DNA of 64,000 nt from Phycisphaerales bacterium (GTDB taxonomy: Bacteria > Planctomycetota > Phycisphaerae > UBA1845 > Fen-1342), in the NCBI GenBank assembly GCA_016716475.1, contig JADJWG010000004.1, positions 372,001 through 436,000 of the forward strand, written 5' to 3'. The notes under the pieces are model-generated. The model searched no databases. It had not been told where the DNA came from and was given only the letters and a program-made list of their open reading frames with translations. Below are positions 44,202 through 53,449 of the stretch, piece after piece (the stretch's first letter is position 1; each line of letters starts with the position of its first letter). The position numbers and the translations under genes are program-made.

Positions 44202-47201
44202 TCACGCCCCTCCCAGGACGTGCGGTGCCCGTTTCAGGATCACCGCGCGGGAGACGCTGCCGTTCACCCGGCCCTCAAGCGGCACCGGGAGCGTCACGTG
44301 CCGCACGAACGGCGTTTCCGCCGTGGCCGGCTGCGCATCCAGCCACTCCCAGTCGATGAAGCCATCGTCGGAGAACGAATTGATCGTGAGGTACACGGTG
44401 CCGAACGCGGTCAGGTTCTGAAAGAAATGGCTCCCCTGTGACGGCTCGACCACGAAGTCCGCCAGCGTGGTTTCGATGATGATGCGGGCCGCTGAAATGT
44501 GCGGCCATTGCACCGGAATGCCCAGCCGCGGATGCGAAGAGCCCCACCGCCCGGGACCGATCAGGATATACGGCCGGTTGGCGCGCATCAGGTGGTCGTT
44601 CCACGCGCGGATCTGCTCCGCCACGCGCATGGTCAGGCCGGAATCGAAATGCGCCGGCCGCACGTACACGATATCGCGTAACCCCCGGATGATGCCGTTG
44701 CCCAGCGCGTGCTGGCTGTAGCACAGCAATTCCGGCCGGGTGCAGTCTCCCAGCTCGACATCGGCAACCTCGACTGCGGTGGCGCACGGGCGCAACTGCA
44801 ACACCGCGAAGGAGCGCGGCTGAGATTGGAGATTTGCCGCGAACTCGATCTCGATCGGGCTGTTCATGCCGGTACGACCGATTTCGAGCAGCCGTTGCAG
44901 CAACGCGGCGAGTGGAAAGGCCTCGTGCTTCAGGATGGGTGCGAAGGTGACGGCTGGCACACCTGGACGGTGAATGCCGTCGTGAAAGGTGTTGTCATCC
45001 GGCGACCAGGCGGAGCCGACAGCGGCAAGCGTGCCATGGGCCCGGGCCGCTTCAATCTCGAGCTGCACGAGCGAGCGTTCACCGTCGAGCGTGGGTACGA
45101 ACTCGGTCGTGCCGACATTCACGGCATAGAAGGCGCGCTGTGACCGGTTCAGGAACTCCTCCGCGTCGGCGAGTTCGGGCAGCACCTGTGGCCAGGCGGG
45201 ACAGAATCGCAGAGTCTGTCCGCCTTCGACTACGGTCTTGCCGAGGCCGAGCGCGACGGAGACCACCCCGTCCTCGGGTCGCATGGCGCCGTAGGGATAG
45301 TAGTTGAAACTGCGGGCGACGCCGGAGATGTCAGGATAGAAACAATCGCCATGCCGGGCCCCGACGAGCGGTTGCAGGATCACGGCCATCTTTTCTTCCT
45401 CGATCCGATGGGGTGTGGAATCGAGGTAACGGCGGGCGAGCACGCGGAAGGTCGAGGCGTACACCAGCCGGATGGCGTCACCGAGCTGGGCGAGGCGGAG
45501 TCGCCCATCCGCATGGTTGTTAGGCAGCATGAACGTGGAGTAGACCCCAGCGAACGGGTGGTACTGGGAGTCTTCGAGCAGACTGGAGGAGCGCACCGCG
45601 AGTGGCCCCTGGACGTTCTCCACGTAAGTGCGCAGGTCGGCGTACAAACTGTCCGGCAGCCGGGCGCGCAGGAAGGCATGCGTCAGCCAGTCATCGTCGG
45701 TGCTGCGCAGGGCGTCGTGGCGCAGCCGGTTGAAGTCGAGAAACTCGTCGAACAGGTCGGTGCCGAGCACGACCGAGGGGGGGACGCGCACTTCGATTCC
45801 GCGGAACTCCTTTTCAAGGCCGGCGCCGGCCAGCAGCGCGTCGACAAAGGCGAGTCCGCGGGCCTTGCCGCCGAGGGAGCCCCCCCCGATGCGGGCGATA
45901 CCGAACGACGGATCGAAACGTTGCCGGGCATAGTCTTCCACCACCCCGCGGCGGCTGCGGCGGATGGCTTCGTTCAGGTTCCGGACGAGGTACGCGCGCA
46001 GGGCTTCGAGGTCGCGGAACTCAGAGACTTTCCGCGGGCGCATACGGCGTGCCAGGGCAAACTCGGTGCGGGCCCGCAGCCAGTTGGAGAAGTGGTTACG
46101 GCGGGCGTGAAAGAGAATCGCATCAAGCGGCACCTGTTCCAGCGCCGTTGCCATCGACTGGAGGTCCCGCGCCCGCCCGACTTCGCGCCCGTCCGGCAGG
46201 CGGAAGACAAAGTCTCCGAAACCAAAATTCTCAAGCATGAAATTGCGCAGGTCGTCGAGCAGGGTCGCTGAGCGCTTATGCAGGAAGCTCGCCCCGATCT
46301 GGTCCGCGAAGCGAGCATTGGCGATGTCGGAGGATTGCAGCACGGCCGGCACGTCCGGCATGTCGTGCTTGATCTCGCGGATGAAGTCCACGCCGGCCTG
46401 CGGATCCAGCCGCCCGGCGCGGGGAAAGGAGACGTCGGCGACGACGCCGAAGACGTGCCGGTGGAAGCGCCGGTAGAAGTCCATACCCTGTTCGAAAGTG
46501 TCGGCTACGAGAATCTTCGGTCGGGCCCGCATGCGTACGCGCCGATCCATGGGGTTGAGACTCTCCGCCATCACGGCGCGGGTCTGCTTGACCAGTTCGC
46601 TGTACATCAGCGGCAGCAACGAGGACCGGAAGCCGACCGAGTCCTCGACCAGGATGATCACCCCGACATCCGCGGCACGGGTGTCGTGCTCGGCGTTCAG
46701 GCGGTCCTCGAGCGACTTGATGATCGCCAGAAAGAGCTTGGCATCCCCATGCCAGACGTAGAGACTGTCGGCGCCGAACTGCGGGTGCTGGTGCATCACC
46801 CGGGAAAGTTCCCATTCACTGGACATCAGCAGCACGACGGGTACCTGGGGATCGAGCCGGTGGACGGCGCGCTCGAAGTTGCCGACGTCCATGTTGCCGA
46901 GCCGGAGCATGGTGATGACGAGGTCGAATTTGCGCGGACCGATCCGCGCGAGGGCGGCTTCACCGTTCGGCACGCGCGTGATGTTCGGGGCATGGGTCAG
47001 GCCGAGATCGATGTACTCGTTGTAGATCATCTCGGTGAGCAGGCCGTCCTCCTCGAGGATGAAGGAGTCGTACGCGCTGGAGACGAGCAGCACCTCCTGG
47101 ATACGGCGCATCATCAGTTTGGGGAAGCGGCCCAGCCGCCAGTCATACTCGCTGGCGGAGCGCTCGGCGGGTGTGGGGGGTGGGCCCGAAGGCGCGGACA
47201 T
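44202..47201 (-). CDS. Receiver-like plus PEP/pyruvate-binding domain protein
   Basis: The 999-residue protein from ATG 47201 starts with two response-regulator-like regions. In the first (about residues 30-175) KFDLVITMLRLGNMDV takes the phospho-acceptor region; the second is at about 180-320 (VVADVSFPRAGRLDPQAG). The C-terminal part, from about 430, has a PPDK N-terminal type ATP-grasp domain with GGGSLGGKARGLAF and LAVRSSSLLEDSQYHPFAGVYST. The phosphohistidine and PEP-binding domains of pyruvate phosphate dikinase are absent. This class is known from several phyla but has no settled function. The ribosome site before 47201 is weak. Confidence 0.82.
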   Translation of the reverse strand: MSAPSGPPPTPAERSASEYDWRLGRFPKLMMRRIQEVLLVSSAYDSFILEEDGLLTEMIYNEYIDLGLTHAPNITRVPNGEAALARIGPRKFDLVITMLRLGNMDVGNFERAVHRLDPQVPVVLLMSSEWELSRVMHQHPQFGADSLYVWHGDAKLFLAIIKSLEDRLNAEHDTRAADVGVIILVEDSVGFRSSLLPLMYSELVKQTRAVMAESLNPMDRRVRMRARPKILVADTFEQGMDFYRRFHRHVFGVVADVSFPRAGRLDPQAGVDFIREIKHDMPDVPAVLQSSDIANARFADQIGASFLHKRSATLLDDLRNFMLENFGFGDFVFRLPDGREVGRARDLQSMATALEQVPLDAILFHARRNHFSNWLRARTEFALARRMRPRKVSEFRDLEALRAYLVRNLNEAIRRSRRGVVEDYARQRFDPSFGIARIGGGSLGGKARGLAFVDALLAGAGLEKEFRGIEVRVPPSVVLGTDLFDEFLDFNRLRHDALRSTDDDWLTHAFLRARLPDSLYADLRTYVENVQGPLAVRSSSLLEDSQYHPFAGVYSTFMLPNNHADGRLRLAQLGDAIRLVYASTFRVLARRYLDSTPHRIEEEKMAVILQPLVGARHGDCFYPDISGVARSFNYYPYGAMRPEDGVVSVALGLGKTVVEGGQTLRFCPAWPQVLPELADAEEFLNRSQRAFYAVNVGTTEFVPTLDGERSLVQLEIEAARAHGTLAAVGSAWSPDDNTFHDGIHRPGVPAVTFAPILKHEAFPLAALLQRLLEIGRTGMNSPIEIEFAANLQSQPRSFAVLQLRPCATAVEVADVELGDCTRPELLCYSQHALGNGIIRGLRDIVYVRPAHFDSGLTMRVAEQIRAWNDHLMRANRPYILIGPGRWGSSHPRLGIPVQWPHISAARIIIETTLADFVVEPSQGSHFFQNLTAFGTVYLTINSFSDDGFIDWEWLDAQPATAETPFVRHVTLPVPLEGRVNGSVSRAVILKRAPHVLGGA

Positions 47202-47579
47202 CAGCGGTTCTCGCAAGAGGAACGGTTGCTCGCGGTCAGTATACCCAATGCCCAAGTTGCGCGGGGACATCTCGTCGACGATGAGGGGTTGTGCTCCGGA
47301 GAACGTGCGGGCCGAAATGCTTGGTTTCGCCGATGCATTGGCAGTCACGGCGCCGGATGCACAGAAGGAGGGGGTAAGTCGAGAGCGACGGGACGGCGGT
47401 AGCAGGAACGCCGCTGCTCAAGACCAGAGTGCGGGTCGGCGTCGAACTGGCGGTGCAGCGCGTGCCGGTCACCAAGTCAGAGTTGCGTGATCGGTGGAAA
47501 CCGTAGCATCGACCTGCCACACCGCCTGGGTGCAGTGCTTATCGCGCTGCACCTTCGAGGCGGCCGAGTGCCGGCTGCG
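47202..47579. other. Non-coding gap
   Basis: 378 bp between two minus-strand genes. No believable frame, hairpin or RNA was seen. It should contain the promoter of the 44202-47201 gene. Confidence 0.35.
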
Positions 47580-48866
47580 TCAATCGACCACGCGGTGGAT
47601 CACCAGCCCGCTCGCAAGCTTCGGGTAGAAGTACGTGCTCTTCTGCGGCATCAGGTCTCCCGCGGTGCATACCGCCCGCAATTCCGCCATGGTCGTGGGT
47701 TGCAGCAGGAAAGCGCAGCCCCCCGCTTGCCTGGCAGCCGCGACAGCCCCGGAGTTCGACTTGATGTACTCGATCTTCGGGGCCTGCCCCCCGGCGGGAC
47801 CCGGTGTGATGATGCGGTCGAGCAGGTACGCATGCAGGAAAGCCAGGCCGAGTCGCCGCCAGCTCGGGCTGTGCTCCGGCTCGAGTGGATCTAGCAGCCC
47901 TTCCCGGGTGGGGCGGACCACGGAGTACGTGTCATCCCTGGTTGTGAAGAAGGCCACGGCCTGCGGTCCGTGCGCCGGCAGGGCGGCCAAGGCGCTCTCG
48001 GGGTCGTTCACACTGAGCTTGGTGACCGTGACCTCGGGACCGGCGAGGTCGTCCGCCAGGAACGCGAGGCCGGGCAGCACGCGATGCGTCGGCAGGATCA
48101 GCAGCCCAGGGTCCTCCATGGCACAAAAAACGCACAGTACAAAATTAGCCGGGTGATCAACCGGCAGCGAACCGCGCTGCGCCGTCAGCCAGTCGCGGTA
48201 CAGCATCGCCGTGCCGCAGCGGTGGTGCCCGTCGGCGATGTACGTCGGCTTAGGGCCGATCAGGCGCGCGACATCCGCGATGGCGACCGTGTCGGTGACA
48301 GCCCACAGCCGGTTCTCCACGCCGTCGAGCGTTCCGATCGCGAGTGGCTCAGGCGGCAGTGCTTCCTCCAGGCGCCGTGCGACGTCGTTGGACTCATCCT
48401 CGTACAGGCCGAAGATCGGGCTGAGATGCGCTTGGGTCGCCTTCGTAAGTGCGAGACGATCCTCCTTCGGACCACCGAAAGTGCGTTCATGAGGATAGAT
48501 CGAACCCGCGCCGAAGGGTTCCAGCTTCAACCCGGCGAAGAACATCTTGCGGACGTAGGCGCGTCCCTCGTACGTGTACGCCTGATGGTACACGTACAGC
48601 GCCGCCTCCTGATCCTGCACCATCGTTCCCTCGGCCAGCCATTGTCGCAGGGTGGCCGCGGCTTGTTCATACAGGTGCTGCGGGCCGGCGTCCTTCGGCG
48701 GCAGGTGCGGCAAATCCACAACCACGAAGTTGCGCGGGTCGCGCGCCAGGAGCTCCGCCTTGTCGGTGGCGTCCAGAATGTCATAGGGAGGGGTCAGCAG
48801 CTTGGATAGATCGCGGTTGCGGCGGGTGTCGTAACGCAGGGGGCGGAGGGGTCGGATCGTACTCAT
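47580..48866 (-). CDS. DUF1015 family protein
   Basis: The 428-residue protein has the DUF1015 signature regions: an N-terminal LTPPYDILDATDKAELLARDPRNFV, a central IYPHERTFGGPKEDRL and PTYIADGHHRCGTAM, and a C-terminal LMPQKSTYFYPKLASGLVIH. Members are widespread, often near serine or phosphoglycerate genes, and their activity is not established. The His/Asp-rich centre suggests an enzyme. It stands alone here, with SulP upstream on the same strand. Confidence 0.92.
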   Translation of the reverse strand: MSTIRPLRPLRYDTRRNRDLSKLLTPPYDILDATDKAELLARDPRNFVVVDLPHLPPKDAGPQHLYEQAAATLRQWLAEGTMVQDQEAALYVYHQAYTYEGRAYVRKMFFAGLKLEPFGAGSIYPHERTFGGPKEDRLALTKATQAHLSPIFGLYEDESNDVARRLEEALPPEPLAIGTLDGVENRLWAVTDTVAIADVARLIGPKPTYIADGHHRCGTAMLYRDWLTAQRGSLPVDHPANFVLCVFCAMEDPGLLILPTHRVLPGLAFLADDLAGPEVTVTKLSVNDPESALAALPAHGPQAVAFFTTRDDTYSVVRPTREGLLDPLEPEHSPSWRRLGLAFLHAYLLDRIITPGPAGGQAPKIEYIKSNSGAVAAARQAGGCAFLLQPTTMAELRAVCTAGDLMPQKSTYFYPKLASGLVIHRVVD

Positions 48867-49050
48867 GCGCGCTCCTCAGCAGATCTTGAGCCGTCGCACG
48901 GTCCGCTGGGCAGCGGACCCGCGGCCGGTCCGGCACCGGTGTGCCGCCGTCCGCGTCACTATAGACCGAACCGGGCGTTGTGCCAGTGCCGGGGTGCGTC
49001 GCTCTGCGATCGCAGCGGCGGACCTTGCAAAATACGAAGGGCGGCTGGGC

Positions 49051-50838
49051 TCAACGGGTCTGAGGAGAGGTAGAGGTGCCGAAGTGCGTCAGGTGGGCAA
49101 GGTGCCGGGCGACCTCCACGCCGTGTTCGAAGGACCGGAAGACAGACATCCAATCACGGTGCTTCCAGCCCGCCCGCGCCATCAATCCCAGGGGTTGGGC
49201 TTGCACACCGGCGAGCACGGTGTAGATGCCCGACTGGTGCAGCCGCCCAAGGGCCGACTCCAGGTTGACCAGGCCCGTGGCGTCCATCACCGGTACGGCC
49301 CGCAGATCGAGCACCACCACGCAGATGCTGCGATCCACCCGACGCAGTGCACTCATGGCGCGCGTCGCGGCCCCGAAGAACAGCGGTCCCGCGACCTCGT
49401 AGACCACCACTCCCGGAGGCAGGTCTGGCGTCGCGCCGGTCATCGGCCGCGCGACCTCGCGCACGCCTGTGACCTCCGCCATTCGCCGCATGAATAGCAG
49501 CGCTGCCAGAACTACGCCTACGCTGACTGCGATCGTCATGTCGAAAATCACCGTGAGCCCGAAGCAGGTCACAAGCACCAGCACGTCGCCGCGCGGCGCC
49601 ACCCGGAGTGTGTGGAACACGTGCCGCAGTTCGCTCATGTTCCACGCCACCACGAGCAGCAGGGCCGCCAGTGCCGCCATCGGCAGATAGCCCAGCAGCG
49701 GCGCCGCGAGCAGCACGCCAACCAGCAGGAATACCGCGTGAAACACCGCCGCAAACGGTGAGCGAGCGCCGCTGCGCACGTTCGTCGCGGTGCGCGCGAT
49801 GGCCCCCGTGGCGGCGAATCCGCCGAAGAACGGCGCCACGAGGTTGCCCATGCCCTGTGCAATCAGTTCGCCGTCCGGGTCATGCTCCTTGCCCGACATC
49901 CCGCTGGCTACGACGGCCGAGAGCAGGGATTCGATGGCACCCAGCAGTGCGATGGCGACCGCCGACGGCATCAGCCGCCGCAGCGTGTCGAGGGTCACCG
50001 GTACCGGGGGATGCTCTGGATCGGAGAAGTCCCACGGAAGCACGAATTGCGGGGGCTGTTGCGGAATCCCCTTGAACTTGGATTGAATCGTTTCTACGCC
50101 GAACTCCGGCAGCCATTGCGCGAGTGCCACGGCGAGGACGGCGGCCAGCGGCAGTGCCACCAGTGCGGCCGGCATCCGCCGCACGATCCGTGGCAGGATC
50201 AACAGCACCAGCAGGGTGATGGCCCCGATCAGCAGGTCCGGCCAGCGCAGCGTCGGTAGGGCATAGCCCAGCACGTAGACGCGCTCGATGTAGTGCTCGG
50301 GCAGTTCGTCCACCTGCAACCCGAGAAAGTCGCGCAGTTGCAGCGTCGCGATGACCAGCGCGATACCGGCGGTAAAACCGGTCGTCACCGGAAAAGGCAC
50401 GAACTCGATCAGGCGCCCCAGCCGCGCGAAGCCCATCAGCATGAGCAGTGCTCCGGCCATCAGTGTCGCCAGCAGCAGTCCTGACAGACCATAGGTTGCG
50501 GCTACGGGCGCCAACACCACCACGAAAGCGGCCGTTGGTCCGGTGACCTGCACCGGTGAGCCGCCGCACAGCGCGGTGACGGCACCGGCGACGATGGCCG
50601 TGTACAGGCCGTACTGGGGAGGCACGCCGCTCGCGATTGCGAGCGCCATGGAGAGCGGCAGCGCGATCACCCCAACCACGAGCCCGGCGAGCAGATCGTC
50701 ACGCAGATCGCGCCAGCCGTACCCCTCGCGCAGGGTGCGGCGAAGGGCAGGGGCAAACGCGGCATACCAGGGGGGTGAATCAACCGCGGGGGGTGGGGCG
50801 GAGTTCGAGTTCGAAGACCGTGAGTCTGCGGTGTCCAT
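49051..50838 (-). CDS. SulP-family anion transporter with STAS domain
   Basis: The 595-residue protein has about 12 membrane segments (residues 40-430) with the SulP opening DLLAGLVVGVIALPLSMALAIASG and GLYTAIV. A cytoplasmic STAS domain follows (about 470-580; VVVLDLRAVPVMDATGLVNLE). It likely carries sulfate, bicarbonate or a similar anion; the substrate cannot be told. ATG 50838 is chosen over an upstream Gly-rich extension. A gap of about 185 bp separates it from DUF1015. Confidence 0.92.
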   Translation of the reverse strand: MDTADSRSSNSNSAPPPAVDSPPWYAAFAPALRRTLREGYGWRDLRDDLLAGLVVGVIALPLSMALAIASGVPPQYGLYTAIVAGAVTALCGGSPVQVTGPTAAFVVVLAPVAATYGLSGLLLATLMAGALLMLMGFARLGRLIEFVPFPVTTGFTAGIALVIATLQLRDFLGLQVDELPEHYIERVYVLGYALPTLRWPDLLIGAITLLVLLILPRIVRRMPAALVALPLAAVLAVALAQWLPEFGVETIQSKFKGIPQQPPQFVLPWDFSDPEHPPVPVTLDTLRRLMPSAVAIALLGAIESLLSAVVASGMSGKEHDPDGELIAQGMGNLVAPFFGGFAATGAIARTATNVRSGARSPFAAVFHAVFLLVGVLLAAPLLGYLPMAALAALLLVVAWNMSELRHVFHTLRVAPRGDVLVLVTCFGLTVIFDMTIAVSVGVVLAALLFMRRMAEVTGVREVARPMTGATPDLPPGVVVYEVAGPLFFGAATRAMSALRRVDRSICVVVLDLRAVPVMDATGLVNLESALGRLHQSGIYTVLAGVQAQPLGLMARAGWKHRDWMSVFRSFEHGVEVARHLAHLTHFGTSTSPQTR

Positions 50839-50965
50839 AAGGCGGCGTATGCTACCGCCGCCGCCGCCCATTCTGCCATTCCAATCTTGCGGGGCGACGC
50901 AGTGACTTCACGCGCGCTTGGCCAGCATGGTTCTGTGTATTGAATCCGCTGATGTGGCTTGACCT

Positions 50966-51667
50966 TCAGGCATTTCCGTACACAGGTACGATTCCGCCGC
51001 GCGCTACCCGGTTGTCGGGCGAAGCGAGGAACACGATCGTTTCGGCGAGTTCCTCGGGCTTGGGCCATGTGCCGAAGTCCGCGGCGGGCTGCGCGGCCCG
51101 ATTCGCCGGCGTGTCGATGATCGCGGGGGCGACGGCGTTGATCCATACGGCGCGGCCGGCGGCAGCGACCTCCTCGGCGGCCGCTATGGTGAGCGCCGCG
51201 ACGGCCGCTTTCGATACCGTGTACGCCACCATGCCGGCCCCCAGGCGTGGTTCAAGGGCCGGACGTGCGGCCACGTTGACGATGCGCCCCGCCCCGTCGA
51301 TCGACTTCAAAGCCGCACGGGTGCAGAGAAAGGCCGTAAGCGTGTTGAGCTGGAACTGCCCCAGGAAGTCGGTGGCCGTGGTCTCCGACAGCGGCTGCAG
51401 TGCGAATCCGCCTACGAGATGGATCGACCCCCACAGTCGTCCGGCGACGCGTTCGTAGAGTGCGGAAACCTGATCTTCGTGGGTCAGATCGATCCCCGCC
51501 ACGGTTGTGACTCGCGGATCTTCGCGGTGCGCAAAACCATCGAGTTCAGCAGCCCGATACACGGGAATGGTCACATGGGCGCCGCCGGCCAGCAGTCGCG
51601 CGACGACTGCCCGGCCGAGCGCCCCCGTACCCCCGGTCACGACGCATTCCCGACCGCCAAAGTCCAT
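50966..51667 (-). CDS. Short-chain dehydrogenase/reductase
   Basis: The 233-residue SDR has the cofactor motif TGGTGALG (residues 11-18), the structural NxAA-type VNVAARP, and the catalytic YTVSK. The Ser of the triad is replaced in the expected region (NVAARPALEPRLGAGMVAYTVSK has no clear Ser), so activity is uncertain. It is closest in style to 3-oxoacyl-ACP reductase-like SDRs. Substrate unknown. It lies between SulP and folC on the same strand. Confidence 0.87.
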   Translation of the reverse strand: MDFGGRECVVTGGTGALGRAVVARLLAGGAHVTIPVYRAAELDGFAHREDPRVTTVAGIDLTHEDQVSALYERVAGRLWGSIHLVGGFALQPLSETTATDFLGQFQLNTLTAFLCTRAALKSIDGAGRIVNVAARPALEPRLGAGMVAYTVSKAAVAALTIAAAEEVAAAGRAVWINAVAPAIIDTPANRAAQPAADFGTWPKPEELAETIVFLASPDNRVARGGIVPVYGNA

Positions 51668-51751
51668 GACAGCACCTCGCCCCGCGATCCCGAAATACCC
51701 GGCACCGGGACCATGCCGCCACCGCAGGCCCGCATGGGAGCGCTGGGTTCG

Positions 51752-53206
51752 TTAGTTCAGAGGTGCGGGAGTAACCAGCTTCTGCTTGGCCCGGCCCACC
51801 AGGTGGAACGATCCGGTGATGCAGATGAGATCTTCGCGGCTCACGCTCTTGCAGGCGATCGTGTATGCCTCCTCCAGCGTCGGACCGATCTGGGCCATTT
51901 TCTGGCTCTTTTCCACAAACCGGGCGTGCAGCTCATACGGGTCGGCCGAACGCGGTGTGCCCGCCGTAGTGAAAATGATCTTGTCAGCCCCAAGCTGGAG
52001 CTGCGCCAGCATGCCATCGATGTCCTTGTCCTGTGAACAGCCGAAGATCACGACCATCGAGTCATAGGAGATGTTCTGTCCGATGGCCCGCATCAACGCG
52101 GCGACGCTGGCCGCGTTATGAGCGCCGTCAACGATGGTCCGGGGGATGTCGCGCACCAGCTCCAGCCGGCCCTGCACGCGTACCTTGGCGAGGCCGTCAA
52201 TTGCACCCTGCTCGGGCACTTCAAAGCCATTGGCGCGAAGTGCGTCGATCATGCCGAGGGCCACGCCGCAGTTGATGGCTTGGTGCTCACCCAGTAGCGG
52301 TACCTGGAGGTGGTCGAAGCGTGTGTGCGGCGTTGCCAGGCAGACACGCGTGTGCGGGCCGCTCGCGCGGGATGATTCGAAGCGGTAGCTGAATTCCACA
52401 TCGTCGCCAATGAACCGCAACGTGCAACCCACCCGCTCGGCAACCTTCTTCAGCACCCGCTTCACAGCCGGCGGCTGCGGTGCACTGATGGCCGGAACGC
52501 CGGGCTTAAAGATGCCCGCTTTCTCCTCGGCGATTTTTTCGAGCGTATTGCCGAGCTGGGCCACATGGTCGTAGCTGATGTTCGTGATGCCGCACACCTC
52601 GGGTTTCAGCACATTGGTTGAATCCAGCCGCCCGCCGAGACCCGTCTCGATCACGGCGATCTCAACCTTCTGATTGACGAAGTGCAGGAACGCGGCCGCA
52701 GTCATAATCTCGAAGAAGGTCGGGGCGTCGCGTTCGAGCTTGCGAACGACAGGGACGATCTTTGCCATCAGCCGGGTGAACTCGGCCTCGGTGACGAGCT
52801 TGCCGTTGATCGCGATGCGCTCCCGCAGGTCGACGATGTGGGGCGAGGTATACAAGCCGGTCCGATAACCGGAGTTCTCGAGCATCGATGCCAGCATGTG
52901 GCAGGTCGAACCCTTCCCCTTGGTGCCGGCGACATGCAGGGTACGGAGCTTCTTATGCGGATTGCCCAAGCCGGCCAGGATGCGTAACATCCGGGCCAAG
53001 TTGAAGTTAGTATGGTTGTAGCCAACCCGGATCATCTTCTCGTAGTCCGTCTGCGCATTGAGAAAATCAAGCGCGGCGCGGTACGTTCGGATGGTCTTGT
53101 TGCGGTTGGTGGTGCTCGCGCGCGAGGTCTTGGCCCGCTTCGAGGAAGTGCCACCGGCCGACTTCGTGGTCGCGGCTCGGGGCCGCTTCGTTAGGGTTCG
53201 CGACAT
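51752..53206 (-). CDS. folC: Bifunctional folylpolyglutamate/dihydrofolate synthase
   Basis: FolC joins glutamate to dihydropteroate and folates in the cytoplasm. The 484-residue protein has the Mur-ligase P-loop VAGTKGKGST, the SPHIVDLRERI motif, TGLGGRLDSTN, and DGAHNAASV in the C-terminal domain. It carries an extra N-terminal segment of about 40 residues rich in Lys, Arg, Ser and Thr before the conserved TYRAALDFLN. It diverges from aroB across a 243-bp region. Confidence 0.94.
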   Translation of the reverse strand: MSRTLTKRPRAATTKSAGGTSSKRAKTSRASTTNRNKTIRTYRAALDFLNAQTDYEKMIRVGYNHTNFNLARMLRILAGLGNPHKKLRTLHVAGTKGKGSTCHMLASMLENSGYRTGLYTSPHIVDLRERIAINGKLVTEAEFTRLMAKIVPVVRKLERDAPTFFEIMTAAAFLHFVNQKVEIAVIETGLGGRLDSTNVLKPEVCGITNISYDHVAQLGNTLEKIAEEKAGIFKPGVPAISAPQPPAVKRVLKKVAERVGCTLRFIGDDVEFSYRFESSRASGPHTRVCLATPHTRFDHLQVPLLGEHQAINCGVALGMIDALRANGFEVPEQGAIDGLAKVRVQGRLELVRDIPRTIVDGAHNAASVAALMRAIGQNISYDSMVVIFGCSQDKDIDGMLAQLQLGADKIIFTTAGTPRSADPYELHARFVEKSQKMAQIGPTLEEAYTIACKSVSREDLICITGSFHLVGRAKQKLVTPAPLN

Positions 53207-53303
53207 GGGTGTGCAGGTTACCAGAAAGCTGTGTTTTCGTCAAGTTCAGCAGGCCCGCGTCAGGGGGCCTGTGCACAAGGAAGAAAATGCGCAAAGTTAT
53301 TTG

Positions 53304-53309
53304 TATAAT
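53304..53309 (+). promoter_or_regulatory. Perfect TATAAT box upstream of aroB
   Basis: TATAAT lies in an AT-rich pocket (about 53285-53340) of the folC-aroB divergent region, about 140 bp before the aroB start. No good -35 is seen at 17 bp. The near-symmetric sequence could also serve folC. Confidence 0.4.
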
Positions 53310-53449
53310 ACACTTACATTCTATCGACGACACTTTTCCACAGGCAGGATGACCGCATCATGGCCGCCTTCTCACATCTTTCTACGCCCCCGCCGTGCTA
53401 CGGTTCAGCCCCGTGACGTTGGAAGATTTTCCGGGTACACCATTCAGCC

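Noticed and set aside
42833..44359. 508-codon plus-strand frame opposite the first LptF/LptG-like gene
   Set aside because: The minus-strand permease has clear membrane helices and operon spacing; this frame is its shadow.
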